A stretch of DNA of 64,000 bases from Methanolobus chelungpuianus. Its GTDB lineage: Archaea > Halobacteriota > Methanosarcinia > Methanosarcinales > Methanosarcinaceae. Positions 1 to 9,722 of the stretch are shown here, in pieces. The stretch is taken from contig NZ_JTEO01000004.1 in the NCBI RefSeq assembly GCF_024500045.1, positions 434,001 to 498,000 on the forward strand. Direction: 5' to 3'. Within the stretch, counting starts at the first letter, position 1; each line of letters opens with the position of its first letter. The position numbers and the translations under genes are program-made. Below the pieces are notes generated by a model that was not told the origin of the DNA, made no database searches, and saw nothing but the letters and a program-made list of their open reading frames with translations.

Positions 1-1
1 G

Positions 2-1381
2 ACGCCTGACGGAGAGCTGCACAACACCGAGGGATTTGATTTCACAGGGCACGAGAACCTGCAGAAGTTCGTCAATTATGAGATATCAAAACAGAGAGCT
101 GTCGAGAGGGCTCCGCCACATGTTGAGCTCATGCGCAGGCTGGAGATCGCTGATTACGAACCCGGGTCCGACTCAGGCAACATGCGTTACTACCCCAAGG
201 GGCGCCTGATGAAATCCCTGCTTGAGAACTTCGTGCTTGAGGAGTCCTACAAGGTGGGCGCCATGGAAGTCGAGACTCCCCTGATGTATGATATGGAGCA
301 CCCGACCCTGAAGAAGTATCTTGACAGGTTCCCTGCAAGGCAGTATTCTATCGAATCCGACAAGAGGCACATGTTCCTCAGGTTCGCGGCATGTTTCGGG
401 CAGTTCCTCATGAACCACGACATGACCATCTCATACAAGAACCTGCCAATGAGGATGATCGAGATGACCAGGTACAGCTTCCGTAAGGAACAGCGCGGGG
501 AACTGGTAGGCCTGCGGAGGCTGCGTGCCTTCACAATGCCTGACATGCACAGCCTGTGTACAGACATGCAGCAGGCTGTGGAGCAGTTTGATGCACAGTA
601 TAACATGTGCATATCCGTGCTTGATAAGGTCGGCATCAAGGTAAGTGACTTCGAGGTGGCTGTAAGGTTCACCAGGGACTTCTACAATGAGAACAAGGAT
701 TTCATCACAAACCTGGCCCGTACCGTCAACAAGCCCGTGCTTGTGGAGATGTGGGATACGAGGTTCTTCTATTTCGTGCTCAAGTTCGAGTTCAACTTCG
801 TCGATGCCCTTGCAAAGGCAAGTGCTCTCTCCACTGTCCAGATCGATGTGGAGAACGCCGACAGGTATGATATCAATTATGTGGATACCGACGGCGTGGC
901 AAAGAAGCCCGTTATCCTCCACTGCTCCCCGAGTGGGGCCATCGAGCGCTGTATCTACGGTCTCCTGGAGAAGGAGGCCATGAGAGCTGAGAAGGGTGGA
1001 GTGCCTATGCTTCCAGTATGGCTTTCCCCTACCCAGGTAAGGGTCATACCCATATCCGAGAAACACATGGGATTTGCAAAACAGGTTGCAGACCAGCTGC
1101 AGTGCCGCGTGGACATTGACGACAGGGAGGATACCGTGGGCAAGAAGGTCCGTGAGGCAGCCCGTGAATGGATACCTTATATTGTGGTCGTGGGTGACAA
1201 GGAGGCCGAGACCGGTAACATCAATGTGACTATCAGGGCTGAATCCGAGCCTGAGAAGCCGAAGAAGGTGGAAATGACCGCCGGGCAGCTTAATGCCAGG
1301 GTGCTTTCCGAGATAGAGGGCCTGCCTTACAAGGGCCTGCCTCTTGCAAAGATGCTGTCCGTAAGGCCAAAGTTCTTATAA
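2..1381 (+). CDS. thrS: Threonyl-tRNA synthetase, archaeal type (5' truncated by window edge)
   Basis: Charges tRNA-Thr with threonine in the cytoplasm. The frame is open from the first bases of the window, so the N-terminal editing domain and real start lie upstream. About 460 residues are visible, covering the class II catalytic core and the anticodon-binding domain. Motif 2 is seen as [20 protein letters not shown] near 475-535, and the motif 3 arginine in [12 protein letters not shown] near 935-970. The C-terminal anticodon-binding domain begins near 1010 ([14 protein letters not shown]). No sign of decay. The next gene follows after 22 bases, so the two may be co-transcribed. Identity is sure; only completeness is limited. 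Confidence 0.97.
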   Translation, partial: TPDGELHNTEGFDFTGHENLQKFVNYEISKQRAVERAPPHVELMRRLEIADYEPGSDSGNMRYYPKGRLMKSLLENFVLEESYKVGAMEVETPLMYDMEHPTLKKYLDRFPARQYSIESDKRHMFLRFAACFGQFLMNHDMTISYKNLPMRMIEMTRYSFRKEQRGELVGLRRLRAFTMPDMHSLCTDMQQAVEQFDAQYNMCISVLDKVGIKVSDFEVAVRFTRDFYNENKDFITNLARTVNKPVLVEMWDTRFFYFVLKFEFNFVDALAKASALSTVQIDVENADRYDINYVDTDGVAKKPVILHCSPSGAIERCIYGLLEKEAMRAEKGGVPMLPVWLSPTQVRVIPISEKHMGFAKQVADQLQCRVDIDDREDTVGKKVREAAREWIPYIVVVGDKEAETGNINVTIRAESEPEKPKKVEMTAGQLNARVLSEIEGLPYKGLPLAKMLSVRPKFL

Positions 1382-1403
1382 TCCGCATACGAAATATAAC
1401 CTT

Positions 1404-1706
1404 ATGCTGGATGAAAATACGGATGCAGGGGCTCCTGCCTCTGCAAACATCATTGTTTCCGGGAAGGTGCAGGGAGTCTATTACCGGAAGTTCACGCAGG
1501 AGAACGCCATCAGGCTCGGACTGGCGGGTTTTGCCCGCAACATGCCCGATGGCCGGGTGGAGGTGGTGGCCGAGGGTCCGCGTGGGAGTATTGAAACACT
1601 CATAGAGATGCTTCACAGAGGCCCCGCTTTTTCCCGGGTGAAGGATGTGGATGTCCGCTGGTCATCTCCTTCAGGTGAATTCTCTGCCTTCGGGATAAAG
1701 AGATAG
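1404..1706 (+). CDS. acyP: Acylphosphatase
   Basis: Small cytoplasmic hydrolase of acyl-phosphates, 100 aa, the usual family length plus a short N-terminal extension of about 13 residues. The signature VSGKVQGVYYRKF contains the phosphate-binding loop with the catalytic arginine, and ARNMPDGRVEVVAEG carries the catalytic asparagine. It starts 22 bases after thrS and ends just before thiI. The ATG at 1404 is the first available start; a clear Shine-Dalgarno sequence is not obvious. Confidence 0.93.
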   Translation: MLDENTDAGAPASANIIVSGKVQGVYYRKFTQENAIRLGLAGFARNMPDGRVEVVAEGPRGSIETLIEMLHRGPAFSRVKDVDVRWSSPSGEFSAFGIKR

Positions 1707-1751
1707 TGTCAGAAATTCCAGAACATATTCACAAACAAATTGGATTATCAC

Positions 1752-2924
1752 ATGATGAACGATATAGTCATTGTCAGGTATGGCGAACTTGCCCTCAAGA
1801 GCAGCAGCGTCAGGAACTGGTACGAGAAGACCTTGGTGAACAACATCGAGTCAATGCTGAAGCAATATGGTGTTCCCTATTCGGATATAAGCCGTGAGTG
1901 GGGCAGGATATTCATCCACAGTGCTGACCCCGACGCCCCAAAAGCAGCAGCGGATGTATTTGGTGTGGTTTCCACTTCCCCGGCAAGGACAACGGAAGCC
2001 AGCATCGAGGCTGCAGCCAGGCTTTGTGCAGAGGTGGCCGATGGTTTTGTCCGCGAAGATGAATCCTTTGCGATAAGGGCAAAGCGGACCGGCAATCATG
2101 ACTTCTCTTCCAGGGAACTCGGGATGAAGTGCGGGGATGCGGTGTGGGCCATGCTTGAGTCGAAGGGAATGCAGCCCTCCGTAGACCTGACCGATCCCGA
2201 CAGGGAGATATTCGTTGAGATGAGGCAGAAGTACGCCTATGTATTCACCGGGCAGGTGCAGGGCGTGGGAGGGCTGCCCCTCGGGACACAGGGTAAGATG
2301 GTCTCTCTCATATCGGGTGGCATAGACTCTCCTGTAGCTACCTGGATGATGATGAAAAGAGGCGTGGAGATTATCCCTATCTACTGCAATAATGAGCCTT
2401 TCAGTGATGAGCGTGGAAGGCAGAGGACTATGGAGTGCATCGACCAGCTCCAGAAATGGTGCCCCGGCCACCCTTTCAAGGTATATGAGGTGCCAAACGG
2501 GCAGAACCTGAGGGCTTTCATTGATAACTGCGACCGTGCAAAGACCTGTGTGCTGTGTAAGCGTACCATGTACAGGATAGCGCTGGAGATCATGAACATA
2601 GAGAATGCTTCAGGTATTATCACAGGCTCTTCCCTCGGACAGGTGGCCTCCCAGACGGCTGCCAATATGTATGCTGAGGTCTATGGGTTATGTGCTCCCC
2701 TCTACCATCCGCTGATCGGTCTCGATAAGGACGAGATCGTCACTATCGCAAAGAGGATAGGTACTTTCGATATTTCCATAAAGCCGGCTGCAAGTTGTGC
2801 GGCTGTTCCCCAGCACCCTGAGGTCAAAGCAAAGTCTGCATCCCTTCCGCCAGAGGAAAGTAAGGTGGAGATCGAGGACATGGTACGTTATTCCATAGCA
2901 AATGCCAAGGTCACTAAGGTGTGA
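1752..2924 (+). CDS. thiI: tRNA 4-thiouridine synthetase ThiI
   Basis: Makes 4-thiouridine at position 8 of tRNA. The N-terminal half carries the ferredoxin-like/THUMP region; the C-terminal half is an adenylating PP-loop domain with SLISGGIDSPVATWMM. There is no C-terminal rhodanese domain. As in other methanogens a Cys-X2-Cys (CVLCKR) near residue 265 is present, and in Methanococcus this type of motif is needed for sulfur transfer. The frame opens at a TTG at 1740, but the double ATG at 1752/1755 (MMNDIVIVRYGELALKSS) is the better start. Ends with a T-rich run likely to be the terminator. Confidence 0.94.
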   Translation: MMNDIVIVRYGELALKSSSVRNWYEKTLVNNIESMLKQYGVPYSDISREWGRIFIHSADPDAPKAAADVFGVVSTSPARTTEASIEAAARLCAEVADGFVREDESFAIRAKRTGNHDFSSRELGMKCGDAVWAMLESKGMQPSVDLTDPDREIFVEMRQKYAYVFTGQVQGVGGLPLGTQGKMVSLISGGIDSPVATWMMMKRGVEIIPIYCNNEPFSDERGRQRTMECIDQLQKWCPGHPFKVYEVPNGQNLRAFIDNCDRAKTCVLCKRTMYRIALEIMNIENASGIITGSSLGQVASQTAANMYAEVYGLCAPLYHPLIGLDKDEIVTIAKRIGTFDISIKPAASCAAVPQHPEVKAKSASLPPEESKVEIEDMVRYSIANAKVTKV

Positions 2925-2954
2925 CTTCTCTCAGTTGACCTTGTTTGAAATGGC

Positions 2955-2967
2955 TTTTCTTTTTTTG
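2955..2967 (+). terminator. U-rich terminator after thiI
   Basis: Two T tracts (four, then seven T) lie 30 bases past the thiI stop with no strong hairpin before them. This is the form of archaeal intrinsic terminators. Confidence 0.4.
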
Positions 2968-3420
2968 TTGAACAGATATATCCTTCCATTGCAAGCCTCT
3001 ATTTAGCATATAGTCCTCCGGGAAAATCGTTAATAATATATTATTGTGCATTATCAATTATTCCTATGCGCTTCAAAAGGCCTCATCATCATCTGCTCAT
3101 CATGTTTTCTATTTACGGAGTGCCAGGTAATATTTATATATGTTAATTCCCAATGCACACTTAGGCGCACAAACTCACAGCATGAATTTTAGCACAAATT
3201 TCATCCTTTATCTCTCGTCCATTCCCTCAATTATTCCCGTGCGCCTACACTCTTATTTGCCATATTTTCCTCTACTGCACTTCTCTCTGATGTCTTCTCT
3301 GTTCACGGCCGGAGTTTTCGCTTTGTCATGCCATGCCGGCAAGAGCAAGTCTTATATAAAAAAGGGCCATATAATATTTAACTAAATATAAAAATCCTCT
3401 TTCTTATATAGCTGGTTCAT
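2968..3420. other. AT-rich intergenic region with promoter for the FlaD/E-like gene
   Basis: No credible gene. A reading frame at 3140-3385 is rich in Ser, Leu and Pro without codon bias and is rejected. A TATA-like box (taaatataa, about 3383-3391) lies 30 bases before the ATG at 3421 and would give a very short leader. Two similar stretches near 3055 and 3230 (attattcctatgcgc and attattcccgtgcgc) hint at a decayed duplication. Confidence 0.4.
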
Positions 3421-6219
3421 ATGACTGAATTTCCCTGGGACACTAAAAAAGGCTCTGACGGCAAATCTCAAAATGCTGCATCTTCTGCACCTGAACTGCC
3501 TGCTTTCCTGACAGGCAATGCAGGAGCTGCTCCGTCTATCCCGGATATTTTAGCCAATGCGTTTTCCGGAGCACCGATGGAAGAGGTAAAGGTAGACGTG
3601 CCATCGTTCGGGAATAAGCCCGAGGGACAGCCAGCTCCGTTCTCACCACCCAGTTTCCGCAATGGTGGTGACCTTTCTGCCCTGTTGAACAAGTCCCAGG
3701 CTTCAGACAGGCAGGAGCCATCTGGAGGGCCCGGGCAGTCAACCGGACCTCAGTTCCAGCTTGCTGTGGAACAGCCTTTTCAACTGGCGCAGTTAATGGA
3801 TATTCCACCAAAGAAGGCTGGCATGCCACCTTTGAGGCCTGCTCCGGGTACGGGCCAGCTACCTTTGAGTGATGTCAAACACCCGACTGCGGACAAGGCA
3901 GACCCCAGGACTCCGCAGAAGGTCGCCAGACGGTCACCTCCTCCTCTTTTCAAGCTCAAGATGCCGGGGGACGAATCCCCGGAAACGGAATTGCTGGGAA
4001 CTCTCGGTCCTGGTCTGTCGGAAGCACCTGCTTTCAATCCGATCTCCGGGACTTCTGCATCCCCTGAAAAAATGTTTAAACCCTCCATGCCTTTTGAAGG
4101 TGCAGCATCAGTAGGCCCTATGTCCCCTTTCAGCAGCTCGCTGCCGGAATATGTGTCTCCCTCTCCTGACCCGTTCAAGGATGCAGCTCCGAAAAATACT
4201 GATCCTTTCAGCTCTTCATCCCCAGCTGATCGACTTCCTTTCATGCAGAGGGAGCAGCAGGGTCCTTTCGCAGGATCTCCGGGCTCCCTGGCTGGTCCTT
4301 CAACTGTTCAGATGCCCTTCCAGGGCAGTGCTTTTCCGGACCAGGGGAAGCCTCAGAACAATCCTTTTGCAAGCCCGTTCTCACCGCCCGTCCAGCTTTC
4401 TCCGGATAGCGTTCAGCTCCCGATGAACCCTTTCACGGGACACGCGCCGCCATCTTCCACTCATTTCCCGGGCCCTTCGCCACAATATCCCAATCCGTCT
4501 GAGGCGTCATCCGCTTCCAGGGTCCACTTCCAGGCTAGCACTCATGCCTCCTTTGATCCCTTTGCAGGAACCACGCATGTTCCGGGGGGTGCATTTCCCG
4601 GGAATGCGACAGCGTCCCGGAATCCGGCATCTTTACAGGGTTCAAGCTCCCTGCTCTCAAAGGCAGAATTCCTGAAGAAGAATCTCGAAGGAGCCGGAAC
4701 TACCCTGAGATCTCTGTTCAGGGGGCTGGTCGCAGGAAAGAGCCTTCTTGAGAGAATGGAGGAAATAAAAGAAGACTCACCTTTACCCGTTGTCCCTGAT
4801 CCACGTTCTTCATTTGCACCTGGAACTGCAGCTGCCGATCATTTCTCCCGAGCCCCGGCTGCAGGCACCGTGCAGCCTTTTGCCAAAGGTCCCTCAGTTC
4901 ACGATAATCCTTTTGAGCGGGGAAAGTCTGAAATGCCACAGGCAGCCCGGGAGCTTTCCGTGGACCCTTTTGCAGAGGGCATCAGGAAGGTCACGCCCAT
5001 CGAAGATCCCCTTATGGAGCTGAAGGAGGAGCACAGGATCGATCTGTTCCCGGATGAGGAGGGCCATGAGGCCAGTGTCCCCGATCCTGACGACGGGATC
5101 ATGAAGACGATTCCCGTGGGGAAGGATAATGCGGAAAGATCCCTGAAAAATACATCCGGTGCCAGGAAAGACTCTGATCCCTCTTCCCGGGATAGTGTAC
5201 TGGCCAGCGGTGGCGCTGAAAAGATAGAAGGGCTCACATCGGAGCTGAAGGATGTCAAGGCCGATATGAAAGGCATGTTGTCCCGCTTTGCTGATGTTAA
5301 CAGCAACGTGCTTTGTCTTTCATCGGGCATGGACAACCTCGGCTCTGCCGTAGCCGGGATAAAGGAGGAGGGGGAGCAGCGCCTGGCCGACACGACAATG
5401 CGGCTGAACTCCCTTGATGGCAAGATGGTCTCTCTTGAAGACGGCCTTGGGATGTTGCGTGCAGAGAACTCGGATATCAGGGCTGACCTGGCCCGGATAG
5501 AGGAAAGCATTTCGGAGCTTGTCAATTCCTATACTGCCCTGCTGGTGCAGATGCATGAATCCGCACAGGAGTCTGACGCAAGGTTCTCGCAGCTTGGGGA
5601 TGCCATCATGAAGTTCTCCCCTATGGAGGACCGTCTCCGGACCCTTGAGAGGTCCCAGGGTGAGTCGCAGTCCATGTCCATGGAGCTTGCAAAATCCATA
5701 TCCTCGCTGATGGACGGCCTTGGTGCAACGTCTGCAGACCTGCGGGAATTCAAAGAGGCTGCTGACCTCGATCACAGGAAGCTTAAGGAAAACCTCGGGC
5801 TTATGACCGAGTATGTGGATTCCGAGCTTCGCAAGATCGGGGCGCGAAGCTATAAGGGGTACGGGCAGAACGTCCACCTCTCCGGCATAACCAAGAATTC
5901 CACTAACATGAAGCTCTGCATGGAGTGGCTTGAGTTCCTCATGGGACTTGTCGGCAGAAACAACCTCCCGGACATTCTTTCCTACTACGAGGAACTTGGC
6001 TGGATAACGGAGCAGGTCCGGTCCGAACTCATACACTATGCCGAAGGCATCGACTTCTATATGGAAAAACCCGACTGGAAACTAACTCCTGACGATCATG
6101 TCAAGTCCATATGGTTCATCGAAAGCCTTGCCGGTTTGAAGGTTGACAAGAACAGGCTCTCGGTCATTGACAGGGACATCGAGAAGGTCAAGAAGGGCAC
6201 CGAGATCTACGGGATATGA
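3421..6219 (+). CDS. Archaellum FlaD/FlaE-like protein with a long DPF/NPF-repeat N-terminus
   Basis: 932 aa, far longer than typical FlaD/E proteins. The last 120 residues form a FlaD/E-type domain (MEWLEFLMGLVGRNNLPDIL, then YYEELGWITEQV), known from archaellum motor accessory proteins that link the motor to the chemotaxis machinery. Before it lies a coiled-coil region (about 590-810) with heptads resembling FlaC. The first 560 residues are low-complexity, rich in Pro, Ser and Phe, with recurring (D/N/G)PF tripeptides such as DPFKDA, NPFASPF and DPFAEG. No other archaellum gene is nearby. It may be a scaffold whose disordered arm carries many short binding motifs; that role is inferred. The ATG at 3421 is preceded by a TATA box at short distance. 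Confidence 0.8.
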   Translation: MTEFPWDTKKGSDGKSQNAASSAPELPAFLTGNAGAAPSIPDILANAFSGAPMEEVKVDVPSFGNKPEGQPAPFSPPSFRNGGDLSALLNKSQASDRQEPSGGPGQSTGPQFQLAVEQPFQLAQLMDIPPKKAGMPPLRPAPGTGQLPLSDVKHPTADKADPRTPQKVARRSPPPLFKLKMPGDESPETELLGTLGPGLSEAPAFNPISGTSASPEKMFKPSMPFEGAASVGPMSPFSSSLPEYVSPSPDPFKDAAPKNTDPFSSSSPADRLPFMQREQQGPFAGSPGSLAGPSTVQMPFQGSAFPDQGKPQNNPFASPFSPPVQLSPDSVQLPMNPFTGHAPPSSTHFPGPSPQYPNPSEASSASRVHFQASTHASFDPFAGTTHVPGGAFPGNATASRNPASLQGSSSLLSKAEFLKKNLEGAGTTLRSLFRGLVAGKSLLERMEEIKEDSPLPVVPDPRSSFAPGTAAADHFSRAPAAGTVQPFAKGPSVHDNPFERGKSEMPQAARELSVDPFAEGIRKVTPIEDPLMELKEEHRIDLFPDEEGHEASVPDPDDGIMKTIPVGKDNAERSLKNTSGARKDSDPSSRDSVLASGGAEKIEGLTSELKDVKADMKGMLSRFADVNSNVLCLSSGMDNLGSAVAGIKEEGEQRLADTTMRLNSLDGKMVSLEDGLGMLRAENSDIRADLARIEESISELVNSYTALLVQMHESAQESDARFSQLGDAIMKFSPMEDRLRTLERSQGESQSMSMELAKSISSLMDGLGATSADLREFKEAADLDHRKLKENLGLMTEYVDSELRKIGARSYKGYGQNVHLSGITKNSTNMKLCMEWLEFLMGLVGRNNLPDILSYYEELGWITEQVRSELIHYAEGIDFYMEKPDWKLTPDDHVKSIWFIESLAGLKVDKNRLSVIDRDIEKVKKGTEIYGI

Positions 6220-6377
6220 GGCTTTTTGAAACCTCGTTTCCTATTCTGTTCTTTTTCTGTTTCCTATCCTGTTCCCATCTGACTGATTTCTGATGGATTC
6301 CTCTCTCTGTAGTTGGAATCTGTCTAAAAAAGAGCATTTGCAGATCTTCCGACCTGCAAGTCACACCTGTTCTGTTC

Positions 6378-6956
6378 TTATGCCACTACCGTTGCAGAGG
6401 AGGCCCCGCTCTGGGCGGTCTCGCCTGCCACTTCCATGGTTGCCTTTGCAAGGAATATCTGGGTGAGCGGCGCTGTGATGAGCAGTCCTATGATAAGTGC
6501 TATTGCTCCTATCACGTTCAGGACGGCCATGATGATGTACAGTACGAGGGCTTCCACAGGATTTGCCTTGACAAGCTCAAAGGTCTCCTTCACGGCATCG
6601 ACACCGCTGTATCCCTTGATGACGAGCAGAGGCATACCGAAGATGAAAACGATGCCCACTATCGTACCCAGGATGGAGGCTATCTGGCTGGCTATACCAA
6701 CGACCACGATGTATATCAGCATGTATATCCAGCTTCTGACGAAATTGCCGTTCCTGAATCCCTCAAAAACGTCATTGATCTCTACTGGCTGGGATCTTGC
6801 ACCCTTGACTGCGATATGGACAAGTCCGTAGTACAGCGGGGCGATGGTGACTATAAGTATCATACCAACGAACGCTATCAGCGTTGCAACTGCATAAGTA
6901 ACTATATTGTCTTTCTGGAAATTCCAGGCGCTTTTCAATAAACCTTCATAATTCAC
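6378..6956 (-). CDS. DUF4013-family polytopic membrane protein
   Basis: 192 aa integral membrane protein with about five or six hydrophobic segments, for example VATLIAFVGMILIVTIAP near the N-terminus, and a short hydrophilic tail. It resembles DUF4013 proteins common in Methanosarcinales, whose function is unknown. The start appears to be GTG at 6956 with an upstream AAAGGATGTGG. A TATA-like stretch lies near 7000-7015 on the opposite strand. Monocistronic. Confidence 0.7.
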   Translation of the reverse strand: MNYEGLLKSAWNFQKDNIVTYAVATLIAFVGMILIVTIAPLYYGLVHIAVKGARSQPVEINDVFEGFRNGNFVRSWIYMLIYIVVVGIASQIASILGTIVGIVFIFGMPLLVIKGYSGVDAVKETFELVKANPVEALVLYIIMAVLNVIGAIALIIGLLITAPLTQIFLAKATMEVAGETAQSGASSATVVA

Positions 6957-7214
6957 AAAACCACATCCTTTAGATTGGTTATTTAAATGGTGTAGTGTAT
7001 AGTATATATACTTTTTTAATATTTGCTCTTTGTCCTAAAAATCATGTACTACCCTGCCAAGTCGAAAACAAGAATGAGATATTAAGTAGCTTTAAACAAA
7101 ATTACGATACGAATGCGGATTCCGTTTAGATATTATTGGATAAAATAAGTTTACATGCAAGTCATTATCAGCACGAGACGTATAATTTCACCTAATTCAA
7201 CTGCTTCTGCGCAT

Positions 7215-7930
7215 TCATTCGATTTTTGAAAAAAGGTATGTATTGATCCACTGAGGTAGTGGTTCATGACATTTGATTTTAATTTGTCCATTGATGTCTT
7301 TTTCGACAATTAAAGTTGAATCTTCGTTAGAATTGTCAAATACATATGCTCTTCTGCATAGCTTTAAGGCATCATATAAAAATTGTTTGCTCTTATATAC
7401 CGTTCTACTATTTTATCTTCAGGAACATCATGTTGCCCTTTTTCAACACGTTCTTTCACTCGTCCCTGATTAATGGCACTATCTGAGGTACTTATAAAGT
7501 AAAGATATAGCTCCCAACCCTTTTGTTTAGCCCGTTCCATGAATTGTATTTTAGATATGTGTGAAAATACTGTTTCAAATGAAAACAGGCTTATATCTGA
7601 TTCAATTAGTTGATCTCGGATAAAATCTGCTACCAATGAACCAAAATAAGGATTGTTTAGATTGATAAGGCAATTGTTTTTAAAATTGATATTGTTAATA
7701 TCAATCTTGCTTATTGGGAAAAGGGTTGACTTAAAGAGGTGTTCTTTAAAATCGAGAATATCCGTCTGTATTCCGAAATTTCCAAAATCAATAACATCTG
7801 TGACATTAATCCTGTCAGGATCAATATGGAATTGAGTATTTATTAACCTCGGATCATCTTCAATAAATTGCTTAACCAGGGTAGATTTGCCTGATCCATT
7901 CGGACCTGCGAATATCCTGATTCGCCTCAT
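7215..7930 (-). pseudogene. Zeta-toxin-like P-loop kinase, interrupted by a frameshift
   Basis: The N-terminal part (7930 down to about 7380) reads MRRIRIFAGPNGSGKSTLVK, with a Walker A GPNGSGKST, followed by a zeta/AAA-like P-loop kinase fold ending in EDKIVERYIRANNF. The frame then hits a stop at 7364, but the next frame continues without a gap as LYDALKLCRRAYVFDNS and then ends at 7215, exactly the C-terminal pattern of this family. The shift lies at a run of five A (7378-7382); one extra base there restores an approximately 238-aa protein. It may be a real inactivating mutation, a phase-variable tract or a sequencing error. It overlaps the upstream antitoxin-like gene by four bases. Confidence 0.8.
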
Positions 7931-8220
7931 ATCCTATACACACGTTTTTGCGGGATGAAGTATGCATTTTCGAGGGTCTTTACTACTTCTACATTCCCAT
8001 CAGGAAATTTCCTTACAATGGCATTACCCTGCTGGATCGTAATGGCCCGGCCATTTCTGAGAGCATCGCGTGCTGCTCGGGATGTTGCTTTCCGAGCCAT
8101 CTTTGCAATGGATTCTGATGATTCATCGGATCGTAAATTCACAATGCTTATACATGTCGTTTCATTGATATGTTCAGTAAACTTGGGATGAACATTTTGA
8201 GAACTAGTTCTTTTCGGCAT
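7927..8220 (-). CDS. Putative antitoxin partner of the zeta-like kinase
   Basis: 97 aa, hydrophilic and basic, overlapping the start of the kinase gene by four bases (ATGA type), which implies translational coupling. The middle (SIAKMARKATSRAARDALRN) is helical and the C-terminal half (AITIQQGNAIVRKFPDG) looks beta-rich. I do not recognise a named family. Small-gene-first order and tight coupling to a zeta-like kinase suggest a toxin-antitoxin pair. A good ribosome site (GAGGAAG) lies upstream of the ATG. Confidence 0.65.
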   Translation of the reverse strand: MPKRTSSQNVHPKFTEHINETTCISIVNLRSDESSESIAKMARKATSRAARDALRNGRAITIQQGNAIVRKFPDGNVEVVKTLENAYFIPQKRVYRI

Positions 8221-8408
8221 GTAACTTCCTCATTGCTTTGCTATTGGGCCTGTATATCATTGGGTGCATAAATACGTTCGTTTTTATTGCATAACCAATT
8301 TTGATGATTATATATGATGTAAAAAACAATCTAATATAAATGTTCTATTTCAACGATTCGTAAAAAAGAGAAAAGATGACGCAAATGGTGCGTCATAAGA
8401 ATTTACGT

Positions 8409-8900
8409 TTAGAACCTTACGTTCATGTCAGCAATCATCTGCTGGCTGGTGACGTCAATTATCTTAACGCTGGCTGTTGCGCCTGTGCCACCAATGCTTG
8501 TAGATGCAGTGTCGTTCTTTATATCATCAATATAGAACACACCACCACTTGCCTTGGATATGTATAATATCTCACCGGCATCAAATGTGTTGTCCATAGT
8601 AGTGTTGTATGCTACAACTGTACCATTAACAGATATCCTGGTATTGGCACTTGCCAAAACTATCTGCTCTCCTCCTTGATGCTCAAGCTTGATACCATTG
8701 TAAATGACGCCTCCAGTACCTTCAATTGGTGTAGCGCTTGCTCTTAAGCTTGCCTGCGGTGCCTGCTCAGGTGGTCCCATGCCGAATACGAATGCTGCAA
8801 TGACTGCAGCGAGGATGACGGTGATCGCGACCATCAGGATAACACCGATGACCGGGGATACTGCATCCTCTGTGTCAAGAAATTGATTTGCTTTGCTCAT
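8409..8900 (-). CDS. Archaeal type IV pilin (DUF1628/Pilin_N family)
   Basis: Secreted structural subunit with the class III signal seen in euryarchaeal pilins: a short charged leader, then AVSPVIGVILMVAITVILAA, then a polar beta-rich C-terminal domain of about 120 residues. It would be processed by an EppA/PibD-type prepilin peptidase. I place the start at the ATG at 8900 (MSKANQFLDTED), with GAGAGG seven bases upstream, not at the earlier frame opening at 8921. The small DUF5371 gene lies 26 bases upstream on the same strand. Confidence 0.88.
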   Translation of the reverse strand: MSKANQFLDTEDAVSPVIGVILMVAITVILAAVIAAFVFGMGPPEQAPQASLRASATPIEGTGGVIYNGIKLEHQGGEQIVLASANTRISVNGTVVAYNTTMDNTFDAGEILYISKASGGVFYIDDIKNDTASTSIGGTGATASVKIIDVTSQQMIADMNVRF

Positions 8901-8925
8901 ATATGTTCCTCTCTCGTTCAAAAGT

Positions 8926-9132
8926 CTACACTTTCTTTTGCTTCTTTTTTTGGACTACTTTTTCAAGTTTTTTAGTCCACATCTTATCGTCGAGATTGGT
9001 ATACTCGCACTCGAGATAATGTTGCACTGCTATACTCAGCGCTTCCTTCGTAGAGGACTCGTTGCATTTCTTTTTGAGAGCTGCCAGTTCGTCCTCCGTG
9101 AGTACAGTTTGTGCATGTACAATTTTTACCAT
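8926..9132 (-). CDS. DUF5371-like small protein upstream of the pilin
   Basis: 68 aa. The first 40 residues (VLTEDELAALKKKCNESSTK) resemble the short strand plus two helices of ribbon-helix-helix proteins. The tail is strongly basic (KKLEKVVQKKKQKKV). Resembles DUF5371, a small family of Methanosarcinales. A role in pilin regulation is only inferred from position. Confidence 0.65.
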   Translation of the reverse strand: MVKIVHAQTVLTEDELAALKKKCNESSTKEALSIAVQHYLECEYTNLDDKMWTKKLEKVVQKKKQKKV

Positions 9133-9722
9133 TGTATATCGCCTAGTGTTCGACTTGACTCATCTGACGTGCATCTCTGCCTGCCATCATCATTATTATT
9201 ATAATAATGGATTACTATATATACTTTTTTGAACATAAAAATAAGCCGGATGTACATAAGTCTCCTGTTGCTTATTTTATATGTACGTGCAGATATATCT
9301 CAGGCCGGGAATCGCGTCAGAATACGTAAGCTGCTTCCTCAGGAAGGTCTTACATATATGAGCATCAAAATGAGTATCTTTAATAGTATATATACTGTGC
9401 TGACAACTCTTATCCTTCTGCGGGTACTGACTCGTTCCCCAACCTCCTTTTCTGATCCTATCCGTTGCTCAGGAAAGAACTTCACGGATATTGCACGGAT
9501 CCACGCAGACCGACACCACTCCTTAAAGGGCTTAGTTTAGAAACCACTGCCATGTAATCCGTGTAAACCTGTATTGGTCTTATCTGAAATATCCGGCAGG
9601 ACGTAACAACGGCAATGTGCTGGCGGTCCGTTATAGGCAAAGTCAAAATATCACTTCCTATATTATACATGCAAATATCATACGCGCATTCAAACACCCA
9701 ATCATCCGCAAAGGTAAAAACC
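9133..9722. other. Intergenic region without a gene
   Basis: About 590 bases between divergent transcription units. It holds an AT-rich divergent promoter zone near 9195-9230 and a dispersed-repeat fragment at 9483-9570. An open frame at 9229-9540 has no family features and is rejected. Confidence 0.5.
9483..9570 (-). repeat. Dispersed intergenic repeat, copy 1
   Basis: The reverse complement of this segment (…ACACGGATTACATGGCAG, then TGGTTTCTAAACT) matches the copy at 38445-38540 on the plus strand (GCACGGATTTTAGG…GGCAG, then GGGTTTCTAAACT). Both contain scattered CACGGAT words. It looks like a degenerate family of non-coding repeats. Confidence 0.6.

Noticed and set aside
3140-3385. Open frame of 81 codons before the FlaD/E-like gene
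   Set aside because: AT-rich, Ser/Leu/Pro composition, no ribosome site and no family features; overlaps the promoter.
9229-9540. Open frame of 103 codons between pilin and ACT genes
   Set aside because: Runs through the dispersed repeat and promoter DNA; no coding character.
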